Positions 43,270 to 52,065 of a DNA stretch of 64,000 nucleotides are shown piece after piece; the first letter of the stretch is position 1; every line of letters begins with the position of its first letter. Under the pieces are notes generated by a model. That model made no database searches. It saw only the letters and a program-made list of their open reading frames with translations, and was not told the origin of the DNA. The DNA is taken from positions 88,018 through 152,017 of the forward strand of contig JAIYAM010000009.1 of NCBI GenBank assembly GCA_027489065.1. The letters run 5' to 3'. Source of the DNA: Erythrobacteraceae bacterium (lineage in GTDB: Bacteria; Pseudomonadota; Alphaproteobacteria; Sphingomonadales; Sphingomonadaceae). The translations under genes were made by a program, and so were the position numbers.

Positions 43270-44919
43270 ATGAGCCGCCGCCGCTTCCCCTGGGATCGGC
43301 TGGGGATCGACGAAACCAGCGACACCGCGGCGATCCGCAAGGCCTATGCCGACGTGCTGCGGGCGACCAATCTCGACGAGGACATCGCCGGTTACGCCGA
43401 GCTGCGCCGCGCCCGCGATTCTGCGCTGTGGTTCGCCGCGAACAGCAGGCAGGCCGGGGAGGAGGAGGACAAGGACGACCTTGGGCTCGGCAGCCTCGAT
43501 GATGAACCCGAAACGAGCAACGAAGACGACGACGGCGACTGGTTCGGTGGCGAGGGCCTTTGGGATGAGGACGACCCGTGGGACGACAGCCCGCGCCCCT
43601 ACCGCCCCGATCCGCTTGCGCGCGAGCCTGACCCCGAATTGAGCGCCGCGCAGGCCGAGGCGCAGGCCGCCTGGGAGCGCTTGCTTGCGATCCTCTACCC
43701 GAGCGGCGAGGCGAGCGAGGAGGCGGTGACGCTCGCCGAAATGGAGGAGGGCCTTGCCGCGCTGGCGACGCTCACCGCGCGCGCCGAGGCCGCCGATCTG
43801 GCCGAGCACGACGCGCTTGACGGGGCGCTCGCCGAACTCTTCGCGCGCACCTGGCCGCGCTCCGCACCCTTCGTCGAACCCGCCGCCGAAGCTTTCCACT
43901 GGCTGGACGAATCCGGCAGCCTCGAAGAGCGCCCGGCGCTGCGCTTCCTCAATCAGCGATTGAAGGGCATGCGCTTCCACGAGAAGGTTCAGCAGCCCGA
44001 TCACCCGCTCCACAAGGCGTGGACGGAGCTGTCGAAGCCCGGCGCCGCCGGATTTTTGGACAGGGTTCGGGCCAAGCGGACGGACGTGCACAAGCTGCTC
44101 GACGGCATCCGCAGGAACTTCCCCGAGCTCGAAGCCCATCTCGATTCCGCCCGCGTCGCCTCGTGGGACGGCGCGGGCGTCGGCGGGGGGGAGGGATTCT
44201 CCGGCGCCAATCGCGGTTTCCGCAGCTGGGTGGTGGCTGTGGTGCTGTTCTTCGCGGCGATCCGGTTCTTGGCGCTGATCGGCGGTTGGGGCGGAGACTC
44301 TGCCGATGACGGACCCCGGCCGCCGGTTGTCATGGTCAGCCAGGCCGAGGTCGACGCGAAGGTGGCCGAGGTGTTTGGGCCGGGAACGGACATGAAGGCG
44401 GTGCGGACAGTCGATCCGGAGCTCGCCGACCAGCTGCTTTTCATCGTTCACAACAAGAACCTCGAAAGCCCGATCAACTTCGTGCGAATGAAGGCGCTAG
44501 GCGCGGCCGAGGTGGCGCCGCGCGCTACCCTGCAAGCGCGTGCCGAGCTCAAGGCGCTGTGGCTCGGCGCGGCGCAGGCGCAAGGGGCCGATACCTGCCG
44601 CAAGCTGGCGGACGGCAATCTGCGCGATCTCACGCTCGACCTGCGGGACAAGGATCGCGCCCGCGAACAGGCACTGCTGCGCGAGATGCTTAAGGCCAAG
44701 GTCCTGAGCCACACGCCCAAAGGCGGCGAGATCCGCTATGCCATTCCCGGCTGGCTCGTCGGTGATACGGTCAAGCGCAGCGGTCTCCCGCAGGAGCGGC
44801 TTGCCAAAGCGCTGGGCGATCCGGGCAGCCCGGACCGCTGCAAGGCCGAAACTGCACTCGCCCAAGCGGTCAGCGCTGCGCCGGCGAAGGTTCCCGACGA
44901 GGTGCTCAAGGGCCTCTGA
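43270..44919 (+). CDS. membrane-anchored J-like protein lacking the HPD motif
   Basis: A 549-residue protein. The first 45 residues resemble a J-domain (FPWDRLGIDETSDTAAIRKAYADVLRATNLDEDIAGYAELRRAR), but the His-Pro-Asp loop is replaced by NLDEDI. A strongly acidic linker follows around residues 62-110 (DDEPETSNEDDDGDWFGG and similar). A middle region has WERLLAILYPSG and helical repeats. One membrane segment (WVVAVVLFFAAIRFLALIGGW) lies near residue 318-338, followed by a C-terminal domain with Cys. The 10-base gap to hscC suggests an operon. With no HPD it should not stimulate ATPase in the classic way and may regulate or tether the chaperone. Confidence 0.75.
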   Translation: MSRRRFPWDRLGIDETSDTAAIRKAYADVLRATNLDEDIAGYAELRRARDSALWFAANSRQAGEEEDKDDLGLGSLDDEPETSNEDDDGDWFGGEGLWDEDDPWDDSPRPYRPDPLAREPDPELSAAQAEAQAAWERLLAILYPSGEASEEAVTLAEMEEGLAALATLTARAEAADLAEHDALDGALAELFARTWPRSAPFVEPAAEAFHWLDESGSLEERPALRFLNQRLKGMRFHEKVQQPDHPLHKAWTELSKPGAAGFLDRVRAKRTDVHKLLDGIRRNFPELEAHLDSARVASWDGAGVGGGEGFSGANRGFRSWVVAVVLFFAAIRFLALIGGWGGDSADDGPRPPVVMVSQAEVDAKVAEVFGPGTDMKAVRTVDPELADQLLFIVHNKNLESPINFVRMKALGAAEVAPRATLQARAELKALWLGAAQAQGADTCRKLADGNLRDLTLDLRDKDRAREQALLREMLKAKVLSHTPKGGEIRYAIPGWLVGDTVKRSGLPQERLAKALGDPGSPDRCKAETALAQAVSAAPAKVPDEVLKGL

Positions 44920-44963
44920 GGCCCTCGCCGCGTGTGCTTGCGCCCCGGGGAGCGAGCCGCCAC

Positions 44964-47438
44964 ATGGGAGGGGTGAGCGCGCCCGATCCCACCTCTCTTC
45001 CTCCCGCCATCGCCGCCTGGTTCGAGGGCCGCGGCTGGCGGGTGCGGCGGCACCAGTGGGAGATGCTGGCAAAGGCGCGCGCTGGGCGTCACGCGCTGCT
45101 GGTGGCGGACACAGGTGCGGGCAAGACGCTAGCCGGGTTCCTGCCCACCCTTTGCGACTTCGCAGACCCGGCCAGCCCCCCGCCCGAGGGGCTCCACACC
45201 CTCTATGTCTCGCCCTTGAAGGCGCTCGCGCAGGACGTGAAGCGCAACCTGCTCACCCCGATCGAGGAGATCGGGCTTCCCGTCCGGGTCGAGACCCGCA
45301 GCGGCGACACGCCCTCCGACCGCAAGAAGCGCCAGCGCGAGCGCCCGCCGCACATCCTGCTGACCACCCCCGAGAGCCTCTCGCTGTTGCTCTCCTACCC
45401 CGAAAGCGCCGACCTGTTTGCGGGCCTCAAGCGCATCGTGATCGACGAGGTCCACGCCTTCGCCACCGACAAGCGCGGTGACCTTCTGGCGCTGAGCCTT
45501 GCGCGCCTCCATGCGCTCGCCACGCAGGCGCAGCGGGTCGCGCTGTCCGCGACCCTCGCCAATCCGCGCGATTTTCAGGAGTGGCTCGCCCCGCAATCGG
45601 GCGACACGGGCGAGATCGTCGCCGCCGACCTCGTGCTGGGCGAGCAGGGTGCCGAGCCCGAGGTGGAAATCCTGCTCCCCATTGAGGAGCGCATCCCGTG
45701 GGGCGGGCATGCCGGGCGCTGGGCGGTCCCGCAGCTTTACGAGAGCATCAAGGCCAACCGCACCACGCTGGTCTTCACCAACACGCGTTTTCTCGCCGAG
45801 TTCATCTTCCAGTGCCTTTGGGACGTGAACGAGGATCATCTGCCGATCGGCATCCACCACGGCAGCCTCTCCACCGAGGCGCGCCGCAAGGTCGAGGAGG
45901 CGATGGCGCGGGGCGAACTGCGGGCGCTCGTGTGCACCGCCAGCCTCGATCTGGGCATCGACTGGGGAGACATAGACCTCGTCGTGCAGATGGGCGCGCC
46001 CAAGGGCTCCTCGCGGCTGCTCCAGCGGATCGGACGGGCCGGACACCGGCTCGACACACCGAGCCGCGCGGTGCTGGTGCCGGGCAACCGTTTCGAGTTC
46101 CTCGAGGCGATGGCGGCCAAGGACGCGGTCGACCAGGGCCAGCGCGATGGCGAGCCGTTCCGCCCCGGCAGCCTCGACGTGCTCGCCCAGCACGTGATGG
46201 CCTGTGCCTGTGCGGGGCCCTTCCACGAGGACGAACTGCTCGCCGAAGTGCGCTCGGCGCTCGCCTATAGCTGGGTGGACTCTGCGACGTTCCAGCGGGT
46301 GCTGAACTTCGTCGCCGACGGGGGCTATGCGCTCAAGGCCTATGACCGTTTCAAGCGGATCGTCCGCGACAAGTCAGGTGCATGGCGGCTTGCCCACCCC
46401 AATCAGGCGCAGCGGCACCGGATGAACGCGGGGATCATCGTCGATTCCGAAATGCTTACCGTGCGGTTCAAGAACGGCCGCAGCCTCGGCAAGGTCGAGG
46501 AGCGCTTTGCCGCCCAGCTGTCTCCCGGCGACACCTTCTTCTTCGCAGGCATGAGCCTCGAGGTCGAGGGGGTGAAGGACATGGACGTTACCGTCCGCGC
46601 CGCCAAGAAATCCGCCACCATCCCCTCCTACGGAGGCCTGCGCCTGCCGCTGACGACGCATCTGGCGACCCGCGTACAGGCGATGCTCGCCGACCGGGCA
46701 GGGTGGGGGCGCTTCCCGGACGATGTGCGTGAATGGCTCGAAATGCAGGACTACCGCTCGCGCCTTCCTGCTCCGGGCGAACTCCTGGTCGAGAGCTTTC
46801 CGCACGGGGGCAAGCACTACACGGCCTACTACACCTTCGAGGGCTGGAACGCGAACCAGTCGCTGGGGATGCTGATCACCCGGCGGATGGAGGATCGGGG
46901 GCTGCTCCCCGGCGGGTTCGTTGCCAATGACTATTGCCTTGCGGTGTGGGGGCTGAAGCCGGTCGATGATCCTGCGCCGCTGTTATCGCCGGACATTCTC
47001 ACCGGCGAGTTCGTCGAGTGGGTGACCGAAAGCCACCTCCTGCGGCGCGCCTTCCGCGAGGTCGCGGTGATTTCCGGCCTCGTCGAACGCCAGCATCCGG
47101 GGCAGAAGAAGACCGGCAAGCAGGTCACCTTCTCGACCGACCTGATCTACGACGTGCTCCGCAAGTACGAGCCGGATCATGTGCTTATCGAAGCTGCCTG
47201 GGCTGACGCACGGTCGCGGATGACGGACGTCGGCCGGCTTGCCGACCTTCTCGAACGCTCGCAGTCCGAGCTCGTCCATGTCACCCTCGACCGGGTCTCG
47301 CCGCTGGCGGTGCCGGTGATGACCATGATCGGCCGGGAGGCGGTGCCGCAGGGTGCCGTCGATGACGAGCTGCTGCTCGAAGCGGAGGGCCTGATCGCCG
47401 CCGCGATGCGGCCCGACGAGCCGCCCGAGGGGGATTGA
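44964..47438 (+). CDS. Lhr-like DEXH helicase (ligase-associated type)
   Basis: An 824-residue superfamily 2 helicase. Motif I is LLVADTGAGKTLAGFLPTL, motif Ib LLTTPESLSLLLSYP, motif II IDEVHAF (DEVH), motif III LSATLANP, motif IV/V VCTASLDLGIDWGDIDLVVQMGAP, and motif VI QRIGRAGHRLD. A winged-helix and Lhr-core C-terminal region follows. The length matches the ligase-associated helicases of bacterial repair operons, but the usual partner ligase, exonuclease and phosphoesterase genes are not adjacent. The ATG at 44964 was preferred; a GTG at 44934 also lies in frame. Confidence 0.88.
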   Translation: MGGVSAPDPTSLPPAIAAWFEGRGWRVRRHQWEMLAKARAGRHALLVADTGAGKTLAGFLPTLCDFADPASPPPEGLHTLYVSPLKALAQDVKRNLLTPIEEIGLPVRVETRSGDTPSDRKKRQRERPPHILLTTPESLSLLLSYPESADLFAGLKRIVIDEVHAFATDKRGDLLALSLARLHALATQAQRVALSATLANPRDFQEWLAPQSGDTGEIVAADLVLGEQGAEPEVEILLPIEERIPWGGHAGRWAVPQLYESIKANRTTLVFTNTRFLAEFIFQCLWDVNEDHLPIGIHHGSLSTEARRKVEEAMARGELRALVCTASLDLGIDWGDIDLVVQMGAPKGSSRLLQRIGRAGHRLDTPSRAVLVPGNRFEFLEAMAAKDAVDQGQRDGEPFRPGSLDVLAQHVMACACAGPFHEDELLAEVRSALAYSWVDSATFQRVLNFVADGGYALKAYDRFKRIVRDKSGAWRLAHPNQAQRHRMNAGIIVDSEMLTVRFKNGRSLGKVEERFAAQLSPGDTFFFAGMSLEVEGVKDMDVTVRAAKKSATIPSYGGLRLPLTTHLATRVQAMLADRAGWGRFPDDVREWLEMQDYRSRLPAPGELLVESFPHGGKHYTAYYTFEGWNANQSLGMLITRRMEDRGLLPGGFVANDYCLAVWGLKPVDDPAPLLSPDILTGEFVEWVTESHLLRRAFREVAVISGLVERQHPGQKKTGKQVTFSTDLIYDVLRKYEPDHVLIEAAWADARSRMTDVGRLADLLERSQSELVHVTLDRVSPLAVPVMTMIGREAVPQGAVDDELLLEAEGLIAAAMRPDEPPEGD

Positions 47439-47462
47439 GCCTCCCCCGGGGCGGGGCGTCGG

Positions 47463-47891
47463 TCAGAAGTTGCGGTACTTGTCGTTGTTGACGAAGGTGA
47501 AGGCGGGTGCGCCTTCCTCGCGGATCAGGCCGATCGTGCGCGCGGCCTTGTCATAGCTGGCGAGGGCGTGCGGATCGAACCGCAGCACCGGCGGCGTCGC
47601 CAGAGCACTTGCCGCGGCCACTTGCGCGCGCAGTTCGGCGGTCGAGACCTCGGTGCCGTTCCACGAGAGGCGGTCGTCGGCGCCGATGGCGATGGTGTTC
47701 GTTTCGAGCACCGGGAGCCTCGCGGGGCTGCTCGGCAGGTCGACGGGCGTGACGTTGAGCGGCACCGGCATGGCGAGGATCAGCATGATCAGCAGCACCA
47801 GCAGCACGTCGATGAAGGGGGTGACGTTCATTTCGCCGATCGGGCGGGGGCGGGGGGCGTAGAGGTTCCTGCGGGTCACGGTGTGGGGCAT
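47463..47891 (-). CDS. ExbD/TolR-family biopolymer transport protein (third copy)
   Basis: A 142-residue protein with one N-terminal membrane segment (FIDVLLVLLIMLILAMPVPL) preceded by the NVTPFID motif that carries the conserved proton-channel Asp. The periplasmic part contains NTIAIGADDRLSWNGTEVS and ends DKYRNF, as in the neighbouring exbD genes. It lies past the terminator of the tonB operon, with parS 48011-48026 between, so it is transcribed on its own. It may be a spare or specialised stator. Confidence 0.88.
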   Translation of the reverse strand: MPHTVTRRNLYAPRPRPIGEMNVTPFIDVLLVLLIMLILAMPVPLNVTPVDLPSSPARLPVLETNTIAIGADDRLSWNGTEVSTAELRAQVAAASALATPPVLRFDPHALASYDKAARTIGLIREEGAPAFTFVNNDKYRNF

Positions 47892-48010
47892 GGCGCTCTC
47901 CTTCTGCCGGACGGCACGACGGGCCGCCGGGTGAGAGCATTGTAATGCAAAAGCAAAAGGTCGCCTAATGCGTACCCGTATGCAGGGTGCAACCCGCTTC
48001 GTTTCGGAAA

Positions 48011-48026
48011 TGTTTCACGTGAAACA
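48011..48026. other. parS centromere-like site, second copy
   Basis: TGTTTCACGTGAAACA, an exact parS consensus, with flanks making a 20-bp perfect palindrome (48009-48028). It lies in the gap between the third exbD and the terminator of the tonB operon, 38.5 kb from the first copy at 9488. No parA/parB pair is in the window; mipZ is. Confidence 0.9.
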
Positions 48027-48042
48027 TTCCACCCCCACAAGC

Positions 48043-48075
48043 AAAAGGGGCGCCGCGAAGCCTCGCAGCGCCCCT
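48043..48075 (-). terminator. intrinsic terminator of the tonB-exbB-exbD operon
   Basis: Read on the minus strand, AGGGGCGC and GCGCCCCT form an 8-bp stem extended by a GCGA/CGC inner pairing, followed by TTTT (48046-48043). It lies about 70 bases beyond the last exbD stop. Confidence 0.85.
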
Positions 48076-48085
48076 CTGGGCCGGA

Positions 48086-48100
48086 TCTAACCGGGGTCTG
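48086..48100. repeat. short sequence shared with the other parS locus
   Basis: TCTAACCGGGGTCTG matches 9531-9545 exactly and on the same strand. It is 59 bases from this parS site; the first copy is 27 bases from its parS. Confidence 0.55.
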
Positions 48101-48144
48101 ACGGCACCCTAGAGGCACCCTGGACACCCGCTAGACGCGGGCAA

Positions 48145-48576
48145 TCACTTGCCGAAGTCGCGATACTTGTCGTTGCCGACGAAGCCGAACTTGGTCACGC
48201 CCGACGCCTTGATGTACTGCAGCACGCGGGCCGACAGGTCGTAGCTGGCGAGCGCCTCGGGCTCGAACTGTAGCTCGGGTTCGACGGCCATGCGGGTCGT
48301 GTCGCCGAGGGTCGAGACGAGCTGACCTTCGCTGATCGGCACGCCGTTCCACAGGATCTGGTCCTGCGGGGTGAGCACCAGCTTGTTCTTCACCGGATCG
48401 ATCGGCGGCGGCGTATCGTTCGGCTGCGGCTGCGGAAGGTCGATGTCGACCGAGTGCGTGGCGACCGGGATGGTGATGATGAACATGATCAGCAGAACGA
48501 GCAGAACGTCGATCAGCGGCGTCATGTTCATTTCCATCATCGGCTCGCCGTCAAGCTTGCCTCCAGACATACCCAT
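48145..48576 (-). CDS. exbD: ExbD/TolR-family biopolymer transport protein
   Basis: A 143-residue single-span protein. MNMTPLIDVLLVLLIMFIITIPVATHSVDIDLPQ gives the conserved Asp-bearing membrane helix and the start of the periplasmic domain, ending GNDKYRDFGK. It is the last gene of the tonB-exbB-exbD-exbD operon, 30 bases after the first exbD. With ExbB it forms the proton-driven stator that energises TonB for outer-membrane transport. Confidence 0.92.
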   Translation of the reverse strand: MGMSGGKLDGEPMMEMNMTPLIDVLLVLLIMFIITIPVATHSVDIDLPQPQPNDTPPPIDPVKNKLVLTPQDQILWNGVPISEGQLVSTLGDTTRMAVEPELQFEPEALASYDLSARVLQYIKASGVTKFGFVGNDKYRDFGK

Positions 48577-48606
48577 GTCAGTTACTCCTTAAGTTCGCTT
48601 GGGCGC

Positions 48607-49137
48607 TCAGCCGTTCGGGTCGACGGGGTTCGAGATGAACCCGACGATCGGATAGCCAGCCAGCTGGATGCGGTAGATCGCGCCGGCCACGCAGCGCCAC
48701 GGGGCGTTGACGTCGCCGCGGATGTGGACCTGCGGGACCTTCTCGGGGTCGGACATCAGCGCTTCGGGGCCACCGGCGCGCTTCACGATCGCGTCAAGAC
48801 GGTCGAACGCCATCTTCTCCAGCTCGTCCGAGCTCACGGGCGTGATGTTGTTGAAGTACACCCGGCACTCGCCTTCGCGCGCCGCGCCTGTGAAGCCCGG
48901 TTCACCAGCCGAGCGGCCACCGGCATCGGTGGTGCTGACGGTGAGCAGCAGGTTTTCGACCTTGTCCTTGGACTCGAGCGATTCGAACACCGGAAGCTCC
49001 AGCTTCTCGATCGTCTGGATCGCCACCGGAACCGCGATGAGGAAGATGATCAGGAGCACCAGCATCACGTCCACCAGCGGCGTGGTGTTGATGTCGGACA
49101 TTGGGGTATCGACCCCACCTCCCGTAGAAATCGCCAT
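48607..49137 (-). CDS. exbD: ExbD/TolR-family biopolymer transport protein
   Basis: A 176-residue protein, longer than its neighbour. DINTTPLVDVMLVLLIIFLIAVPVAI is the membrane helix with the conserved Asp. The periplasmic domain is larger and has an inserted Gly/Ser-rich stretch (TDAGGRSAGEPGFTGAAREGE) and a single Cys in WRCVAGAIYRIQ. It lies 140 bases after exbB, with a strong hairpin in the gap. Two different ExbD chains in one operon suggest a mixed stator. Confidence 0.9.
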   Translation of the reverse strand: MAISTGGGVDTPMSDINTTPLVDVMLVLLIIFLIAVPVAIQTIEKLELPVFESLESKDKVENLLLTVSTTDAGGRSAGEPGFTGAAREGECRVYFNNITPVSSDELEKMAFDRLDAIVKRAGGPEALMSDPEKVPQVHIRGDVNAPWRCVAGAIYRIQLAGYPIVGFISNPVDPNG

Positions 49138-49220
49138 TGTGAATTCCTAGCCTGTCAAAACATTGACTTGTTGTGCCGTCCCGGATGCTGCGCCCTTGCG
49201 AGAGCAGGCTGGCCGGGCAG

Positions 49221-49259
49221 CGGCGGGAGCGAACACCCGTTGAGGGGCCGCTCCCGCCG
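49221..49259 (-). other. intercistronic hairpin between exbB and exbD
   Basis: CGGCGGGAGCG (49221-49231) pairs perfectly with CGCTCCCGCCG (49249-49259), leaving a 17-base loop. There is no T tract, so it is more likely an mRNA processing or stability element or an attenuator than a terminator. It begins 19 bases past the exbB stop. Confidence 0.65.
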
Positions 49260-49277
49260 TTTACGCGGGCTTGGCGA

Positions 49278-50048
49278 TCAGGCCTTGGTGGCCGGAGCGG
49301 CTGCCGGCTTGGCGGCCGGCTTGGCAGCGGACGCAGCCGTCGAAACCGCCGGCTTCACCGCACCGTTCGAGTTCATGTAGGCGAGCAGGTCGGTCGAGAA
49401 GGTGCTCAGCAGAGCGGCAATGCGACGGTTGCGCGACTGCAGCCAGTTGAACGCGAACACCGCAGGCACCGCGACGAGCAGACCGATGGCGGTCATGATC
49501 AGCGCTTCACCGACCGGGCCGGCGACCTTGTCGATCGAGGCGTTACCGGCGATGCCGATGTTGATCAACGCGCGGTAGATCCCGATCACGGTGCCGAGCA
49601 GGCCGACGAACGGCGCGGTCGCACCGACGGTGGCGAGGAACGACAGGCCGCCCGAGAGCACGGCGTTGATCGAATCTTCCGAGCGCTGCAGCGAACCGTG
49701 CATGTAGTCATGCGATTCGAGGCTGTCGGTCATCTTGCCGTGCTCGTCCTGCGCGCGGACCGCGTCGTCGGCGAGCTGGCGCCAGGCGCTGTCCTTCTCG
49801 AGCTTGGTCGCGCCTTCCTTGAGGCTCGGCGCACGCCAGAACTGGGTCTCCACGGCCCGGTACTGCTTCATCACCTTGTTCTGTTCGAAGAGCTTGGTGA
49901 ACAGGATGTAGAACGAGCCGACCGACATGATGATCATGACGGCGAGGATCGACCAGGCAACCGGGCCGCCTTCGCGCATGGCTTCGACGAAGCCGAACTT
50001 GCTTTCAGGAGCGGAGCCACCGGCGGCGGCAAGAAGGTAAAGGTTCAT
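49278..50048 (-). CDS. exbB: ExbB/TolQ-family proton channel protein
   Basis: A 256-residue MotA/TolQ/ExbB family protein. Membrane helix 1 is VAWSILAVMIIMSVGSFYILF; helices 2 and 3 appear in GLSFLATVGATAPFVGLLGTVIGIYRALI and VGEALIMTAIGLLVAVPAVFAFNWL. The Thr/Ala pattern of the proton path is kept. The C-terminus has an Ala/Pro/Lys-rich tail (KPAAKPAAAPATKA). It follows tonB by 66 bases. Confidence 0.94.
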   Translation of the reverse strand: MNLYLLAAAGGSAPESKFGFVEAMREGGPVAWSILAVMIIMSVGSFYILFTKLFEQNKVMKQYRAVETQFWRAPSLKEGATKLEKDSAWRQLADDAVRAQDEHGKMTDSLESHDYMHGSLQRSEDSINAVLSGGLSFLATVGATAPFVGLLGTVIGIYRALINIGIAGNASIDKVAGPVGEALIMTAIGLLVAVPAVFAFNWLQSRNRRIAALLSTFSTDLLAYMNSNGAVKPAVSTAASAAKPAAKPAAAPATKA

Positions 50049-50114
50049 TGCGAAAGTCCTCTTGAAAGAATGTGTCGTGGGGTCCGGCGGCTTCCGGGCC
50101 GCCGGTCCGATTGA

Positions 50115-50798
50115 TCAGTTCAGCTTGTAGGTAATGCGGGTCGGCCAGCTGGCGCTGATCGGATTGCCGTCATCGTCGAGTGCGGGGTCGAAGCGGCCGT
50201 AGCGTTCGAGATCCTTGCAGGCAGCCTCGTCGAGGATGCTGGAGCCGCTCGAGGCGGTCACCTGACAAGCGGTCGCACGACCATCGGCAGTAACGGTGAC
50301 GCGCACGCCCACGGTGCCTTCGATCTCTTCCTGCGCGGCACGACGCGGGTAGTTTTCCTGGATGCGGGCCGCCCAGCTGCGCTGGTTCTTCGGCTGCACG
50401 CCGCGCTTCTTCGACGGACCCTTGGCAACCACCGGCGGTCCGGGGTCGGCCTGGACGTTGGTGCTCGGCCGCGGATCGGTCTGGTAGCTTGGCGGCGGAT
50501 CCGGGCGGGTTTCGACCTGCGGCGGATTGGGCGCGATGTTGAACGGCGGCGGCGGCGCGACGGGCGGCGGCGGCGACGTGATCTCCGGCTGCTCTTCAGG
50601 CGGCGGCGGCTCTTCCTCGGGCGGCGGCGGTTCTTCGGTGACGTCGACGGTCGTAACCCGGTCGACCGCCTCCTTCACAGCGTCGACGGCAAGGTAAATG
50701 ACCATGCCTGCCCCGACGAACCCGACAATCGACAGGGCGATTATCATTGCGACTAGCTTGGGGCCGGTCAAACCTTGTTGTTGGCTAGCGTAGGACAT
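50115..50798 (-). CDS. tonB: energy transducer TonB
   Basis: A 227-residue TonB. One N-terminal membrane helix (LVAMIIALSIVGFVGAGMVIYLA) is followed by a Pro/Glu-rich spacer (EEPPPPEEEPPPPEEQPE and more Pro). The C-terminal TonB domain has NYPRRAAQEEIEGTVGVRVTVTADG, CQVTASSGSSILDEAACKDL and a final YKLN. The ATG at 50798 was preferred over a TTG at 50816. It energises receptors such as the one at 29509 using the ExbB/ExbD proton motor encoded downstream. Confidence 0.94.
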   Translation of the reverse strand: MSYASQQQGLTGPKLVAMIIALSIVGFVGAGMVIYLAVDAVKEAVDRVTTVDVTEEPPPPEEEPPPPEEQPEITSPPPPVAPPPPFNIAPNPPQVETRPDPPPSYQTDPRPSTNVQADPGPPVVAKGPSKKRGVQPKNQRSWAARIQENYPRRAAQEEIEGTVGVRVTVTADGRATACQVTASSGSSILDEAACKDLERYGRFDPALDDDGNPISASWPTRITYKLN

Positions 50799-50816
50799 CC
50801 AGCGCTTTCTCTCCAA

Positions 50817-51194
50817 ATACTCGCCGATCTAGGGATCGGCACATTCCCCACCTTCCAGCCGGATTGACGGCTGGGACGCGGATCCCGGTAATTTTCGGTC
50901 CTCCCACGCCGGAACGGACAAACGGGCGCGGCGCAAAGGCTCGGCCCGTGAGTTCTCCGGCTGGCACGTTCTGGACACTTGATTCCAGCACGCAACCTTC
51001 ACTGTTCCCGCGGCAATGTCCCCAGTCCCGCGCGATCAGCCTTCGGGGCTTTAACGGGCAACCCCTACCCGATCAAACGCTTTTGCGGTTCATGGCGAAT
51101 TCACTGCGAGTCATGTGCAACAGGCTCTGCTAAAGCCATAGCCTAGGTATAAGGCCCGGGGGCTCCGCCAAGATCATAAGTTAAAGAGGAATTA
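50817..51194. promoter_or_regulatory. divergent intergenic region upstream of tonB
   Basis: About 378 bases without a gene. It holds two inverted repeats in the tonB leader: GCCGATC/GATCGGC (50823-50840) and CCAGCCG/CGGCTGG (50855-50874). Rightward, TAGGTATAAGG near 51146 may be part of a promoter for the next gene, with AGAGGA at 51185-51190 as its ribosome site. No Fur box was recognised. Confidence 0.35.
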
Positions 51195-52058
51195 ATGGCG
51201 AATTTCAAAACACTGAGGGCTTGTGCGGTGGCGTTTTCCGGGCTCGCGATGGTTCCGGCGGTGGTGCTTGCGCAGCCCGCACCGGCCCCGGCTGCCACCG
51301 CTGTCAATGGCCCGACTTATAGCGATCTTGCTAGTCTGTCGGACGCCGCGCCGCTGGTCATCCGGGCGCAGATTCGCCGCCAGACGGCATTGAAGCCCGA
51401 ACGCGCACCCGGACTCGCGCCGGGATTCGCGCGGCTTTACATCGAGGCGCAGACTGTGGCGCTGATCGCCGGGCGGGCTGCGGTGCCCGGGGCGTTCGCC
51501 TATCTCGTCGATGTGCCGCTCGACGCCAGGGGCAAGGTGCCCAAGCTGACCAAGCGCGAGTTCGTGCTGTTCGCCCGCCCCGTGCAGGGGCGTCCCGGAG
51601 AGGTGCAGCTTGTCTCGCCTGCCGGACAGATCGCCTGGACCCCCGATCTTGAGGCGCGGCTGCGCCCGATCCTCACCGAACTCTACGCCGCCGACGGCCC
51701 GCCGCGGATCACCGGGGTGGCCGAGGCGCTCGCGGTGCCGGGCACCTTGACGGGCGAATCGGAGACGCAGATTTTCCTGACAACCGAAAACCGCTCGCCG
51801 GTGTCTATCACCGTGTTGCGCCGCCCCGGCCAGCGCCCGCAATGGGGCGTGTCGTGGGGCGAGATCATCGATTCGTCGGCAACCCCTCCGGCGCGCGATA
51901 CCCTGCGCTGGTATCGGCTCGCCTGCTCGCTCCCGGACCAGCTGCCGAGCAGCGCCAACCTCGCGCGCGACGCTGCCCAGCGGCGGCTGGCGGCGAGCGA
52001 CTATGCCTTCGTGCGCGAGGCGCTCGGACCGTGCGAACGGCGCCTTACGCAAAAGTAG
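51195..52058 (+). CDS. secreted protein of unknown function
   Basis: A 287-residue protein with a signal peptide (LRACAVAFSGLAMVPAVVLAQPA, cleavage likely after VLA). The mature part has SLSDAAPLVIRAQIRRQTALKPERAPGL, VDVPLDARGKVPKLTKREFVLFARPVQG and a C-terminal pair of Cys (RLACSLPDQLP, LGPCERRL). Similar proteins seem usual in Sphingomonadales, but no domain of known function is recognised. It lies on the same strand just before homoserine dehydrogenase. Confidence 0.75.
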   Translation: MANFKTLRACAVAFSGLAMVPAVVLAQPAPAPAATAVNGPTYSDLASLSDAAPLVIRAQIRRQTALKPERAPGLAPGFARLYIEAQTVALIAGRAAVPGAFAYLVDVPLDARGKVPKLTKREFVLFARPVQGRPGEVQLVSPAGQIAWTPDLEARLRPILTELYAADGPPRITGVAEALAVPGTLTGESETQIFLTTENRSPVSITVLRRPGQRPQWGVSWGEIIDSSATPPARDTLRWYRLACSLPDQLPSSANLARDAAQRRLAASDYAFVREALGPCERRLTQK

Positions 52059-52065
52059 CGAAGCG

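Noticed and set aside
50823..50874. Two small inverted repeats upstream of tonB
   Set aside because: Short, and common in GC-rich leaders. No known operator or riboswitch match; mentioned only in the intergenic entry.
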